A DNA stretch of 64,000 nucleotides from Pelomonas sp. V22 (GTDB lineage: Bacteria; Pseudomonadota; Gammaproteobacteria; Burkholderiales; Burkholderiaceae_C), in the NCBI RefSeq assembly GCF_030014915.1, contig NZ_JAGIXS010000001.1, positions 806,001 through 870,000 of the forward strand, given 5' to 3'. Below, piece by piece: positions 52,904 through 62,540 of this stretch. Within the stretch, counting starts at the first letter, position 1, and the number at the start of each line of letters is the position of its first letter. The notes beneath the pieces were generated by a model that ran no database searches, was not told the origin of the DNA, and saw nothing but the letters and a program-made list of their open reading frames with translations. Made by a program: the position numbers and the translations under genes.

Positions 52904-53931
52904 CAGGGACTCCCGGGTGATGGATCGGGTGGCCCGGCTTCTGTCTCGGGGTCGCCGAACAGCAGCATCAGGTTGTGGCCATGGCGCTGCAGGCCGCTCT
53001 CGGCCAGCAGCAGGTCCAGCGTCAACGAGGCCAGGTCGTCGGCCTGCGGCTCGACGTTCTGATCACGCTCCATGTGGACGATCTTGAGGTAGTGGCCGCA
53101 GCTGTCACAGCACTCGGCCTGCACCACCGCCTGCTCGCCGGCGCTTTCACCCGACAACGCAGCCAGCGACTGGTAGCTGATGCCCTTGGTGCCCTGGCAA
53201 TGGCTGCACTTGATGCGAACGTAATGCCACTGGCTGGCACAGAGGCTGCAGGCCAAATAGCGGATGCCCGAGCCCTCGGCACCGATGCGGCTGATGCTGG
53301 CGCTGGGGCGCGAACCGCAGCAGGGGCAGGTGGTGGGGTCGTCGGTGCGGCCGAAGGGTGCGAGCGCACCGGGCCGGGCCTCGCGCTCATGCCGGGCCTG
53401 CAACTGCTGCGCGAGGCGCACCCAATGCACCTGCAAGGCGGCCGCCACCAGCGGCGCGGCGCCGAGGTCCAGGCCCAGCATCAGGCCTTCGAGCAGGCGC
53501 TCGGCCTGGCGGTTCAGGTGCTCGTCGCTGGCTTGCACCAGTTGGTGGGCGGTGTCGCGCGCCGGGCCCACGGCGAGGCGTGCGGCCAGCAGTTCCATCA
53601 GCGAGCGCAGGCCTTCGCGCCAGCGGCCGTCCTGCAGGCCGAGGGCCGGCGTCAGCAGCGGCAGGCCGGCATTGGCGGCAGCTTCGATCTGCTCGGCCGT
53701 GGGCAGCTCCAATGCCACCGCATGCTTGAGCAAGGCGTGCTGCACCTCTGCCAGCTCGGCCAGGAAGAGCAGGTAGTCGCGCATCGCATGGCCCGCGGCC
53801 AGCTGGCGCAGGCGCAGCGCCCGCTCGGCGAACACGCCAGGCTCGGGCAGGCGCAGAAAGCTCAGCTGCTCGCCGGCGCGAACGGCGATTTCCTCTGGCG
53901 AGAGCAGCGGTGTGCCTGCGGTCAAGGACAT
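52903..53931 (-). CDS. fdhE: Formate dehydrogenase accessory protein FdhE
   Basis: A 342-aa protein with the FdhE cysteine pairs: CPCCGSRP, CSLCASQW, CSHCQGT and CCDSCGHYLK, which bind metal in rubredoxin-like modules. FdhE is required for the activity of respiratory formate dehydrogenases and acts with the catalytic subunit. The ATG at 53931 gives MSLTAGTPLLSPEEIAVRAGEQL. It is coupled to selA and follows fdnI after a 70-base gap. Confidence 0.93.
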   Translation of the reverse strand: MSLTAGTPLLSPEEIAVRAGEQLSFLRLPEPGVFAERALRLRQLAAGHAMRDYLLFLAELAEVQHALLKHAVALELPTAEQIEAAANAGLPLLTPALGLQDGRWREGLRSLMELLAARLAVGPARDTAHQLVQASDEHLNRQAERLLEGLMLGLDLGAAPLVAAALQVHWVRLAQQLQARHEREARPGALAPFGRTDDPTTCPCCGSRPSASISRIGAEGSGIRYLACSLCASQWHYVRIKCSHCQGTKGISYQSLAALSGESAGEQAVVQAECCDSCGHYLKIVHMERDQNVEPQADDLASLTLDLLLAESGLQRHGHNLMLLFGDPETEAGPPDPSPGSP

Positions 53932-54001
53932 GGTGCTCCGATCATCAGCAACAGCATCAGTAACAGCGACATCGAGCACCGATTGTGGACCTGGCGATCG
54001 T

Positions 54002-54631
54002 TCATTTGCCCCCGGTCATGTCTCTATGCCACAGCGCATGGTTCTGCTTGGCCCAGGCCTCGGTGACGGTGCCGCGCGTCATCGCACGCACCGTGCCCTT
54101 GACCCAGATCGCCGCATAGACATGCATGATCACGCCGAGTATCAAGCCGACGGCGGATGCGGCATGCAGCACGACGGCGAAGCGCCGCAGCAGGATGGGA
54201 AAGCTGCTGGCGAACCAGGGCTGCCAGAACATCACGCCGGTGACCAGCAGGATCAGCAGGCAGGCGCTCATCAGCCAGAACACGCCCTTCTGCCCGGCGT
54301 TGTACTTGCCCACGGGTGGCATCTTGCTCTTGTCGCCGCGCAGCATGTCGCCGCTGTGCTTGCGCCATTCCTTGTCGGCCTCGTTCAGCAGGTTGTCGCG
54401 CCAGAGCTTGGCGAACAGCAGCGCGAAGGCCAGCACCATGGCAAGGCCGATGAAGGGGTGGAGGATGCGCGCCCACACGCCCCCACCCAGCAGGCTGCTG
54501 AGGAAGTAGAGGCTGGGATGAAAGAAGGCGAGGCCGGAGGCGGCAGCCAGCACGAACAAAAGGGCGATGACCCAGTGGTTCATACGGTCGCCGTCGGTGT
54601 AGCGCTGCAGGAGTCTTTGCTTGTTGCTCAT
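54002..54631 (-). CDS. fdnI: Formate dehydrogenase cytochrome b556 (gamma) subunit
   Basis: A 209-aa membrane protein with four hydrophobic segments (about 19-39, 53-73, 113-135 and 150-170) and conserved heme-ligand histidines in MNHWV, LHPFIGLAM and LHAASAVGLILGVIMHVYAAI. It anchors the enzyme and passes electrons to quinone. It starts 11 bases after fdnH. Confidence 0.94.
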   Translation of the reverse strand: MSNKQRLLQRYTDGDRMNHWVIALLFVLAAASGLAFFHPSLYFLSSLLGGGVWARILHPFIGLAMVLAFALLFAKLWRDNLLNEADKEWRKHSGDMLRGDKSKMPPVGKYNAGQKGVFWLMSACLLILLVTGVMFWQPWFASSFPILLRRFAVVLHAASAVGLILGVIMHVYAAIWVKGTVRAMTRGTVTEAWAKQNHALWHRDMTGGK

Positions 54632-54642
54632 GATCGGCTCCT

Positions 54643-55536
54643 TCAGGCGTCGGCCTTTTGATCGGCATCCTGATCGACATCGTCCTTGGTCTCCACCGGC
54701 CCCACCTTCATGTAGTGGAAGAACCCGGCAAAGACCGCGCCGATCATGGCTGCCACCGCCAAGGGCTTGGCCACGCCCTTCCAGAGCGAGACCAGCGGGC
54801 TGATCTTCGGATCGGCCGGCAGGCCGTGGTAGAGCTCGGGCTTGTCGCCGTGTTGAAGCACGTACATCACATGCGTGCCACCCACGCCCGGCGGGTCGTA
54901 GACGGCAGCCTGCGCATAGCCGCGCTCCTTCAGGTCGACGATGCGCTCGGCGCCGAAGTCCAGCATGTCTTCCTTGGCGCCGAAGCGGATAGCGCCGGTG
55001 GGGCAGGCCTTGACGCAGGCCGGCTCCAGGCCCACGCCGACGCGGTCGGAGCAGAGGCTGCACTTGTAGGCCTTGCTGTCGACCTTGCTGATGCGCGGCA
55101 CGTCAAAGGGGCAGCCGGTGACGCAGTTGCCGCAGCCTATGCAGTGCTCGGAGATGAAGTCCACGATGCCGTTCGTGTATTTCACGATGGCGCCGGGGGC
55201 CGGGCAGCTTTTCAGGCAGCCGGGGTCTTCGCAGTGCATGCAGCCGTCCTTGCGGATCAGCCATTCCAGCTTGTCCTGCTCGACCTCGACCTCGGAGAAG
55301 CGCATCACGGTCCAGGACTGCGGCGTGAGGTCGCGCGGATTGTCGTAGGTGCCCACGGTGTCGCCCACGTCGTCGCGCAAGTCGTTCCACTGCATGCAGG
55401 CCACCTGGCAGGCCTTGCAGCCTATGCAGGAGGAGACGTCGATCAGCTTGGCCACCTCGATGCCATGCCGGGCCTGGGGGCTCGGCGTGGTGGTGGCGGA
55501 GCGCAGCGCGATGTCGAGAGATTGAAGTGATGACAT
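54643..55536 (-). CDS. fdnH: Formate dehydrogenase iron-sulfur (beta) subunit
   Basis: A 297-aa protein with four ferredoxin-like cysteine groups: [37 protein letters not shown] and [21 protein letters not shown], for four [4Fe-4S] clusters. A C-terminal membrane helix ([19 protein letters not shown]) anchors it. It starts 11 bases after fdnG. Confidence 0.95.
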   Translation of the reverse strand: MSSLQSLDIALRSATTTPSPQARHGIEVAKLIDVSSCIGCKACQVACMQWNDLRDDVGDTVGTYDNPRDLTPQSWTVMRFSEVEVEQDKLEWLIRKDGCMHCEDPGCLKSCPAPGAIVKYTNGIVDFISEHCIGCGNCVTGCPFDVPRISKVDSKAYKCSLCSDRVGVGLEPACVKACPTGAIRFGAKEDMLDFGAERIVDLKERGYAQAAVYDPPGVGGTHVMYVLQHGDKPELYHGLPADPKISPLVSLWKGVAKPLAVAAMIGAVFAGFFHYMKVGPVETKDDVDQDADQKADA

Positions 55537-55547
55537 GGCGTGCTCCC

Positions 55548-58500
55548 TCAGGCTTTCTCGAGGTTGACGATGAAGCTCTTGTACTCGGGCGTCTGCGTGT
55601 TGGCGTCGCCCACGAAGGGGGTCAGCGTGTTCACAAGATAGCCCGGCTTGGCAACACCGACAAAGCCCCAATGGTTGGGCAGACCCACGGTGTGCACCCG
55701 CTTGCCGTCCACATCAAGCGAAGCAATGCGCTTGCTGACCACCGCCACGGCCTTGATGAAGCCGCGATTGCTGCTGACCTTGACCCAGTCTCCGTTGGCG
55801 ACACCCTTCTCCTTGGCAAGCTCCTCGCCGATCTCGACGAACTGCTGAGGCTGCACCACCGCACTGCTGCGCACGTTCTTCGTCCAATAGTGGAAGTGCT
55901 CCGTCAGCCGGTAGCTGGTGGCCACGTACGGGAAGTCCTTGGACGTGCCGAAGGCCTCCATGTCGCCCTTGAACACACGGGCCGCCGGATTGCTCTTGGC
56001 CTTGGCATTACCCGGGTGCAAGGGGTTCGCAGCCAGCGGGGTCTCGAAGGGCTCGTAGTGCTCGGGCAATGGGCCCTCGGCCATGCCGGTAGGCGCGAAC
56101 AGGCGCGCCACACCTTCGGCCGTCATGATGAACGGGTTGACCCGGTCCGACTCGGTCGGGTCGGCATCCGGGCGGATGTCAGGCACATCCGACCCGACGT
56201 AGCGCGTCCCGTTCCAACCCACCAGCTTGCGACGGGGATTCCAGGGTTTGCCGTTGGCATCGACCGATGCAGCGTTGTAGAGGACCCGGCGGTTCACCGG
56301 CCAGGCCCAGGCCCAGTTCAGCGTCTGCCCGATGCCGTAGGGGTCGCTATTGTCCCGCCGCGCCATCTGGTTGCCGGCTTGCGTCCAGGCGCCGGAGTAG
56401 ATCCAGCAACCACAGGCCGTCGTGCCGTCGTCGCGCAGCAGCGCGAAGCTGGCCAACTGCTCGCCCGCCTTGGCCAGCACCTTGGTCGCATCTTTCGGAT
56501 CCGTCACGTCAGCCAAGGCCTTGCCGTTGTATTCCTTGGCCAGCTCTTCCGCGGAAGGGCTGTTGGGAATCAGGTAAGGCCAGGTGAGCTTGACGATGGG
56601 ATCGGGGAAGGCGCCGCCCTCCTTGGCGTAGGCCGCTCGCATGCGGGTGAAGAGCTCCGCGATGATCTCGATGTCGCCCTTGGCCTCGCCCGGAGGCTCG
56701 GCGCCTTTCCAGTGCCACTGCAGCCAGCGGCCGGAGTTGGTCAGCGAGCCCTCTTCCTCGGCGAAGCAGGTACTGGGGAAGCGGAACACCGTGGTCTGAA
56801 TCTCCTCGCTCTTCACGTCGTTGTGCTCGCCGTAGTTCTTCCAGAACTCGGCGGTCTCGGTGTTGAGCGGGTCGATGATGGCCAGGAACTTGAGCTTGGA
56901 AAGGCCGGCGATGATCTTCTTCTTGTTGGGGAAGGAACCGACCGGGTTGAAGCCCTGGCAGATGTAGCCGTTGAGCTTGCCCAGGTTCATCATCTCGAAG
57001 GCTTGGAGGACGTCGTAGGTCTTGTCGAGCTTGGGCAGATAGTCGTAGGCCCAGTTGTTCTCCTTGGTTGCGGCCGCGCCCCACCAGGCCTTTTGCAGGC
57101 TGACGAAGAACTTCGGGAAGTTCTGCCAGTAACTCATCTGGTTGGGCCGCAACGGCTTGATCGTGCGGGCCTTCAAATAGATCTCGAGATCCTGCTCTGC
57201 ATCCTTGGGCATGCTCATATAGCCAGGCAGCAGATGCGACAACAGACCCAGGTCCGTCAGACCCTGGATGTTGGAATGCCCACGCAACGCATTCATGCCG
57301 CCGCCTGCCAAGCCGATGTTGCCGAGCAGCAGCTGCACGATGGCGCCAGTGCGAATCATCTGCGAGCCCTGGCTGTGCTGGGTCCAGCCCAGGGCATACA
57401 TGATGGTCATCACCTTGTTCGGCTTGGACGTCTCGGCAATCATCTCGCAGCACTTCAGGAACTTGTCCTTGGGCGTACCGGTGATCTTGCTGACCATCTC
57501 GGGCGTGTAGCGCGAGTAGTGCTGCTTCATCACGTTGATGACGCAGCGTGGGTGCTGCCAGCTCGGGTCGACCTTGGCGAAGCCCTTGTCGTCCATCTCG
57601 TAGCCCCAGCTGGACGGGTCGTACTTGCGCTTGGCCTCGTCGTAGCCCGAGAACAGGCCATCGTTGAAGCTGTAGGCCTCGCCGACGATGAAGCTCGCGT
57701 TCGTGTAGTGCTTGACGTACTCGTGCTGGATCTTGTCGTTGGCCAGCAGGTAGTGGATGACGCCGCCCAGGAAGGCGATGTCCGAGCCCGCGCGAATCGG
57801 CGCGTAGTAGTCGCTCATGGCGGCCGAGCGTGTGAAGCGCGGGTCCACCACCAGCAGCTTGGCCTTGTTCTTGTGCTTGGCCTCGATCACCCACTTGAAG
57901 CCGCAAGGATGAGCCTCGGCGGCATTGCCGCCCATGATCAACACGAGGTCAGCGTTCTTGATGTCCACCCAGTGGTTGGTCATCGCACCGCGCCCAAACG
58001 TCGGGGCCAGACTGGCCACCGTCGGGGCGTGTCAAACGCGCGCCTGGTTGTCGAAGACCTGCATCCCCATCGAGCGCATCGTCTTCTGGGTGATGTAGCC
58101 CGATTCGTTGGAGGAGGCGGAGGCACACAGCATGCCGGTACTCAGCCAGCGATTGACCGTCTTGCCGTCGGCGTTCTGCTCAATGAAGTTCGCGTCGCGA
58201 TCCGCCTTCATCAGCTTGACGAGGCGGCCCATCGCTTCATCCCAGCTGACACGCTTCCATTCCTTGCTGCCAGGCTCGCGGATCTCGGGCCACTTCAGCC
58301 GGTTGGGGCTGTGTACGAAGTCGAGCAGGCCGGCACCCTTGGGGCACAGCGTGCCGCGATTGACCGGGTGGTCCGGGTCGCCCTCGATGTGCATGATCTC
58401 GCTGGTGACGTTCTTGGCCTTGTCGCCGAGCGAATACATGATGACGCCGCAGCCCACCGAGCAGTAGGGGCAGGTGTTGCGGGTTTCGGTGGTACGGGCG

Positions 58501-58619
58501 AGCTTGAAGTTGCGCGCTTCGGCCAGGGCGGCCGTGGGCGAGAAGCCCAGCGCGACAAGACTGGATGCGGCCAATCCCGCTCCACTCACCCGGAAGAACT
58601 GCCTCCGGTTCATATCCAT
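55548..58619 (-). CDS. fdnG: Selenocysteine-containing formate dehydrogenase catalytic (alpha) subunit, with in-frame UGA
   Basis: The full gene runs through an in-frame TGA (58032-58034) that encodes selenocysteine at codon 196; without read-through it would look like two pieces. The 1023-aa product has a twin-arginine signal ([13 protein letters not shown]), a [4Fe-4S] site [10 protein letters not shown], the Sec context NQARV[18 protein letters not shown] and the rest of an FDH-N-type molybdopterin enzyme (LGHSNIQG-type [21 protein letters not shown]-like GCWIYSG). This is the same position as Sec196 of E. coli FdnG. AGGAG lies 8 bases before the ATG at 58619. It oxidises formate in the periplasm. 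Confidence 0.97.
57991..58034 (-). promoter_or_regulatory. bSECIS hairpin immediately after the fdnG UGA
   Basis: On the mRNA the UGA is followed by a foldable stem: CGCCC (58029-58025) pairs with GGGCG (57995-57991), and an upper GGCC (58017-58014) pairs with GGCC (58008-58005) around an apical AGUCU loop (58013-58009). The GUCU-type apical loop matches the SelB-binding element of E. coli formate dehydrogenase mRNAs. Confidence 0.88.
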
Positions 58620-58779
58620 CGGGTCGTCTCCTGCTGCGGGCTCACCCGCTTGTAGTGCGGCCGTCACGCGACACGTAGCAGTGATTCCCTCACATCCGGG
58701 CGCCGCTGTCCACTGCGGGGCATCCCAGGACGGGCGCCGGGCCGCATCGCGCCCAGCCCCGGCGTAAACCCTAGGTCTA

Positions 58780-59874
58780 TCAGCTGTTCTTGGAGACGGT
58801 GATGGTCGGGAACTTGGCCGAGAAGTCCTTGGCCTGGGCCGCGATCTTGATCGCCACCTTGCGGGCCAGGGCCTTGTAGAGCGAAGCCACCTCGCCATCC
58901 GGCTCGGCCGCCACGCTGGGCTTGCCGGCATCGGCATGCTCGCGGATGGACAGCGCCAGCGGCAGGCCGCCGAGGTAATCGACGCCATATTGCTGGGCCA
59001 TGCGCTTGCCGCCATCGGCGCCGAAGATGTGCTCGGCATGGCCGCAGTTCGTGCAGATGTGGACCGCCATGTTCTCGACGATGCCCAGGATGGGCACACC
59101 CACCTTCTCGAACATCTTGAGGCCCTTCTTGGCATCGATCAGGGCGATGTCCTGCGGCGTGGTCACGATCACGGCGCCGGTCACCGGCACACGCTGGGAC
59201 AGGGTCAGCTGGATGTCGCCGGTGCCGGGCGGCATGTCGATGATCAGGTAGTCCAGGTCTTGCCAGCGGGTCTGGCGCAGGAGCTGATCGAGTGCCTGCG
59301 TGGCCATGGGGCCGCGCCAGATCATGGCCTGGTCTTCCTCGACCAGGAAGCCGATGGACATCAGCTGCACGCCATGGCTGATGTGCGGCTCCATCATCTT
59401 GCCGTCCTGGCTTTCCGGGCGGCCGCTGACGCCCATCAGCATCGGCTGGCTGGGGCCGTAGATGTCGGCGTCCAGGATGCCCACGCGGGCGCCCTCGGCA
59501 GCCAGGGCCAGGGCCAGGTTGGCCGCCGTGGTGCTCTTGCCCACGCCGCCCTTGCCCGAGGCCACGGCGATGATGTTCTTGACGCCGGGCAGCAACTGCA
59601 CGCCGCGCTGCACCGCATGGGCGATCACCTTGCTGCGCAGCTCGACGCTGACATTGCCGACGCCGGGCACGGTGCGCGCGGCCGTCACGAGGGCACTGCG
59701 CAGGCTGTCGATCTGGCTAGCGGCCGGATAGCCCAGTTCCACCTCGAAGGCAACCTGGTCACCCGCGATGCGCAGGTTTTTCAGCTGGCGGGTGGAGATG
59801 AAATCCTGGCCGGTGTTGGGATCAACGACGGATTGCAGGGCTTGCAGCAGGCTGGCTTCGGTGATGGCGCTCAT
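58780..59874 (-). CDS. apbC: Iron-sulfur cluster carrier protein ApbC/Mrp
   Basis: A 364-aa P-loop ATPase: an N-terminal MIP18-like segment (SVVDPNTGQDFISTRQL), the deviant Walker A VASGKGGVGKSTTAANLA, IDMPPGTGDIQLTL, and a CxxC that binds the transferable cluster (HICTNCGHAEH). It delivers [4Fe-4S] clusters. It precedes fdnG by 160 bases on the same strand; the fdn operon probably has its own promoter in that gap, where I see no convincing consensus. Confidence 0.95.
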   Translation of the reverse strand: MSAITEASLLQALQSVVDPNTGQDFISTRQLKNLRIAGDQVAFEVELGYPAASQIDSLRSALVTAARTVPGVGNVSVELRSKVIAHAVQRGVQLLPGVKNIIAVASGKGGVGKSTTAANLALALAAEGARVGILDADIYGPSQPMLMGVSGRPESQDGKMMEPHISHGVQLMSIGFLVEEDQAMIWRGPMATQALDQLLRQTRWQDLDYLIIDMPPGTGDIQLTLSQRVPVTGAVIVTTPQDIALIDAKKGLKMFEKVGVPILGIVENMAVHICTNCGHAEHIFGADGGKRMAQQYGVDYLGGLPLALSIREHADAGKPSVAAEPDGEVASLYKALARKVAIKIAAQAKDFSAKFPTITVSKNS

Positions 59875-59885
59875 AGGCGCCGGAG

Positions 59886-60003
59886 TTTAGTTCCGACTGC
59901 ACATCCCTCCGGGATATGAGTCTTCTCTGAAGCGCAAGCGCTTTAGTTCCGACTGCAGACCTCCGGGATATGAGTCTTCTCTGAAGCGATAGCGCTTTAG
60001 TTC
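59886..60003. repeat. Tandem repeat of about 55 bp between apbC and the LysE gene
   Basis: Two units, 59886-59941 (56 bases) and 59942-59995 (54 bases), differ by a few bases, and a third copy starts TTTAGTTC at 59996-60003. Each unit contains CTCCGGGATATGAGTCTTCT and ends in a small hairpin AAGCG-loop-CGCTT, with loop CAAG in the first and ATAG in the second. The third partial copy overlaps the stop codon of the lysE gene. Confidence 0.85.
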
Positions 60004-60614
60004 TTGGACAGAGCCAACATGCCGCCGAAGGCCATGAAGGTGGCGCCGCCCACCCGATTGAGCGTGCGGCCGCCCCGCTCGCTCTTCAGCCAGTGCCGCG
60101 CGCGCTGTGCGCACAGCGCGTAGCCGCTGTGGATCAGGATGACCAGGGCCGCATAGCTCAGCACCAGCAACACGAACTGCGGCACATGAGGGGCGTCGTG
60201 GGCGATGAACTGCGGCAGCACCGAGAGGAAGAAGAAGATCGCCTTCGGATTGGTGAACTGCAGCGACAGCGATTCCAGGAACAGCGCCATCGGCTTGCGT
60301 GGCGGCTCGCCCTCCTTCAGGTCTTGCAGCGCGAGGCCCGGCGAACGCCACAGCTTGACACCCAGCCAGACCAAGTAGCCGGCACCGACGATCTTGATCA
60401 GGGTGAAAGCCAGGGCCGAGCTGGCCAGCAGCAGGCCAAGGCTGGTGGCCGATATGGCCGCCACGATGGTGGCGCCGCTGGCGATGCCGAGGATGCCGGG
60501 CAGGCTGGCTCGCCAGCCGCTGCGCAGCGCATTGCTGAGCGTCATCAAGACGCCCGGGCCGGGGCTCAGCACGGTGGCACTGGCCATCAACAGAAAGAGG
60601 AAATACAGGCGCAT
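59997..60614 (-). CDS. LysE/RhtB family amino acid exporter
   Basis: A 205-aa membrane protein. It begins MRLYFLFLLMASATVLSPGPGVL, the LysE family signature, with about six hydrophobic segments and the conserved NPKAIFFFLSVLPQF. It exports amino acids or related metabolites. The start at 60614 directly precedes the signature. Its stop lies within the tandem repeat. Confidence 0.9.
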   Translation of the reverse strand: MRLYFLFLLMASATVLSPGPGVLMTLSNALRSGWRASLPGILGIASGATIVAAISATSLGLLLASSALAFTLIKIVGAGYLVWLGVKLWRSPGLALQDLKEGEPPRKPMALFLESLSLQFTNPKAIFFFLSVLPQFIAHDAPHVPQFVLLVLSYAALVILIHSGYALCAQRARHWLKSERGGRTLNRVGGATFMAFGGMLALSKN

Positions 60615-60695
60615 GGGCGGCAATGCTATGCCAAGCCGGCCAATCGCTCAGCCACTTGAGCGACAGATTCCCCCTCGCCTGCCTAGAGTGCCGGC

Positions 60696-61511
60696 ATGGA
60701 TCAAGCAGCCCCCGCCCCCACCGAACTGATCGCCCTGAGCGACGGCCTCCCCAACCAGCTCGAAGGCCACTGGCCCGACCGTCATTGCCGGCAGCTCACG
60801 CGGCTGGAACTGCATGCCTACCGGTGCGCCGGCCCAGCGCGAGGCCGCGCCCTGGTCTACGCCGGCGGCGGCTATCTGCAGCTGGTGCACGATAAGGAAG
60901 GCGTGGAAGTGGCCCGCTGGCTCAACGCGCTCGGGCTGGATGCCTATGTGGTGATGCACCGCCTGCCGGGTCAGGACGACGGCCGGGGTGGCGTCTGGCC
61001 CTTCGACCAGGCCTTGCAGGACGGCCTGCGCTGCCTGGATCACCTGGCCACGCTGCCGCCACTGCCGCTGCTCCATGTGGGCCTGTCCTCCGGCGGCCAT
61101 CTGGCCGGCGTGATGGCCTGCCAGCCCCATGCGCTGCAGGCCTGCGGCGCCGTGATCGCCTACGCGCCGCTCAATGCCAATCACCGTCGCTACAAGGCAC
61201 CGGCCGGCAAACCAGACTTCCCGCCGCCCGAGAAACAGGCCTTCTACGACGCCTGGCCCATAGGCATTGCGGCCGAGCCCCATGGCTTGCCACGCATGCC
61301 GGTGTTCCTCGCCTATGCGCTGCACGACGCCATCGTGCCCATCGACCATGCGCTGAACTTCATCAAGGCCCTGCAGCAGACCGGCGGCCAGGTCGACGCC
61401 CATGTGTTCGCCGACGCGCCGCACGGCTTTGCCCTGCGCGAGCTCGAAGGCACGCAGGCGCAGTGGCCGCTGCTGGCCGAGCGCTGGATCGAGGCGCGGC
61501 TGGCGCCTTGA
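60696..61511 (+). CDS. Alpha/beta hydrolase, probable esterase
   Basis: A 271-aa alpha/beta hydrolase with the nucleophile elbow GLSSGGHLAG, the acid in YALHDAIVPI and the histidine in DAPHGFAL. An oxyanion-type YAGGGYLQL segment replaces the usual HGGG. The layout resembles acetyl/feruloyl esterases that act with xylanases, and the two following glycosidases fit that, but the substrate is inferred. Confidence 0.85.
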   Translation: MDQAAPAPTELIALSDGLPNQLEGHWPDRHCRQLTRLELHAYRCAGPARGRALVYAGGGYLQLVHDKEGVEVARWLNALGLDAYVVMHRLPGQDDGRGGVWPFDQALQDGLRCLDHLATLPPLPLLHVGLSSGGHLAGVMACQPHALQACGAVIAYAPLNANHRRYKAPAGKPDFPPPEKQAFYDAWPIGIAAEPHGLPRMPVFLAYALHDAIVPIDHALNFIKALQQTGGQVDAHVFADAPHGFALRELEGTQAQWPLLAERWIEARLAP

Positions 61512-61518
61512 GCGCCAG
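61500..61518. terminator. Hairpin between convergent esterase and GH43 genes
   Basis: CTGGCGC (61500-61506) pairs with GCGCCAG (61512-61518) around CTTGA, overlapping the esterase stop. No T-tract follows, so this is a weak terminator candidate. Confidence 0.35.
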
Positions 61519-61526
61519 CGGTTCGT

Positions 61527-62522
61527 TCAGCGCGCCACGCGCCTGGCGAAATCGGCCACGCCCTCGCGCGTGCGCTCCAGTTTGCGGATGCTGCCGTCCT
61601 CGTTGAACTGCAGGTACTCGGCCGCCACATGGCGCTGCTTCTTGGCGCAGGCGGCGCCGGGTGTGTCCAGCCAGCGGTGATAGAACAGCAGCCACTGGCC
61701 CTGGTACTGCACGATGGAATGGTGGTTGTTGCCGTTCTCCGGCTCCATGAACACGCCGCGATAGGTCCAGGGGCCCTTGGGCGAGCGGGCCGTGTAGTGG
61801 CTCAGCGCGCGGTTGTTCTCCGGCATGGTGAAGTAGTAGAGGCCCTGGCGCTTGAACACCCAGGGGCCTTCCATCTTGGGCTCGTAGCCGCCCATGTCCA
61901 TCTTCTGGAGCCCGCCCTTGAGGCCACGCAGGTCGTCGGCCAGCTCGACCACGTGGTAGTCGGCGCCGGAGCCGTGGAAATAGAGGTAGGCCTTGCCGTC
62001 GTCGTCGATGAACAGCGCGGGGTCATTGGCATAGGGCTTGCGCCACAGCGGGCCGCCAATCATGTCCTTGAAGGGGCCGGTGGGCGAATCGCTCTCGGCA
62101 ATGCCTATGCCCATCCACTTGGTGCTGCGCTTCGGGTCTTCGCGGTCCTTGATGCCGGTGCCGGCCGGGAACACCAGGTAGTACTTGCCGTTCTTGTAGG
62201 CGGCATCGGGCGCCCAGGCATAGTCGTCCGCCCACTTGAGGTCCTTGATCGCCAGCACTGGGCCATGGGCGGTCCAGTTCACGAGGTCGGTGGACGAGAA
62301 GGCATGCCAGTCCTTCATGTGGAAGTCCTGCTGGCATTCCTCGTCATGCGAGGTGTAGAGGTAGAGGCGACCGTCGGCCCAGACATGGGCGGACGGGTCG
62401 GCCGTGCGCAGCATCGCGCCCAGGTTCAAGGGGTTCTGCGCGAGGCTGGCCCGCCAGGGCAGCAGGCCCAGTAGCAGGGCCGGCAGGAGCCAGGGCAGCG
62501 AGCGTCGGGTCAGCGGCTTCAT
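61527..62522 (-). CDS. Exported glycoside hydrolase family 43 protein
   Basis: A 331-aa five-bladed beta-propeller enzyme with a signal (RRSLPWLLPALLLGLLPWRASLA). The catalytic aspartate lies in RTADPSAHVWADGRLYLY; DDYAWAPDAAYKNGKYYLV and EGPWVFKRQGLYYFTMPE contain the other typical GH43 acidic residues. The family removes arabinose or xylose from plant polysaccharides. The ATG at 62522 is preceded by GGGAA at suitable spacing; an ATG at 62528 is the alternative. Confidence 0.9.
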   Translation of the reverse strand: MKPLTRRSLPWLLPALLLGLLPWRASLAQNPLNLGAMLRTADPSAHVWADGRLYLYTSHDEECQQDFHMKDWHAFSSTDLVNWTAHGPVLAIKDLKWADDYAWAPDAAYKNGKYYLVFPAGTGIKDREDPKRSTKWMGIGIAESDSPTGPFKDMIGGPLWRKPYANDPALFIDDDGKAYLYFHGSGADYHVVELADDLRGLKGGLQKMDMGGYEPKMEGPWVFKRQGLYYFTMPENNRALSHYTARSPKGPWTYRGVFMEPENGNNHHSIVQYQGQWLLFYHRWLDTPGAACAKKQRHVAAEYLQFNEDGSIRKLERTREGVADFARRVAR

Positions 62523-62540
62523 GGTCATTTCCCGTGGGGT

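Noticed and set aside
58020-58040. Possible frameshift or premature stop splitting the formate dehydrogenase gene
   Set aside because: The stop is TGA in the exact selenocysteine context with a hairpin, and selA, selB and selC are adjacent.
55527-58655. A very long open frame of over 1000 codons on the forward strand opposite fdnG
   Set aside because: It is antisense to a gene with strong conserved motifs and has the repetitive Arg/Ala/Gly/His composition typical of shadow frames in GC-rich DNA.
59886-60003. CRISPR-like repeat array
   Set aside because: Only two units and a fragment, directly adjoining with no spacers and no cas genes.
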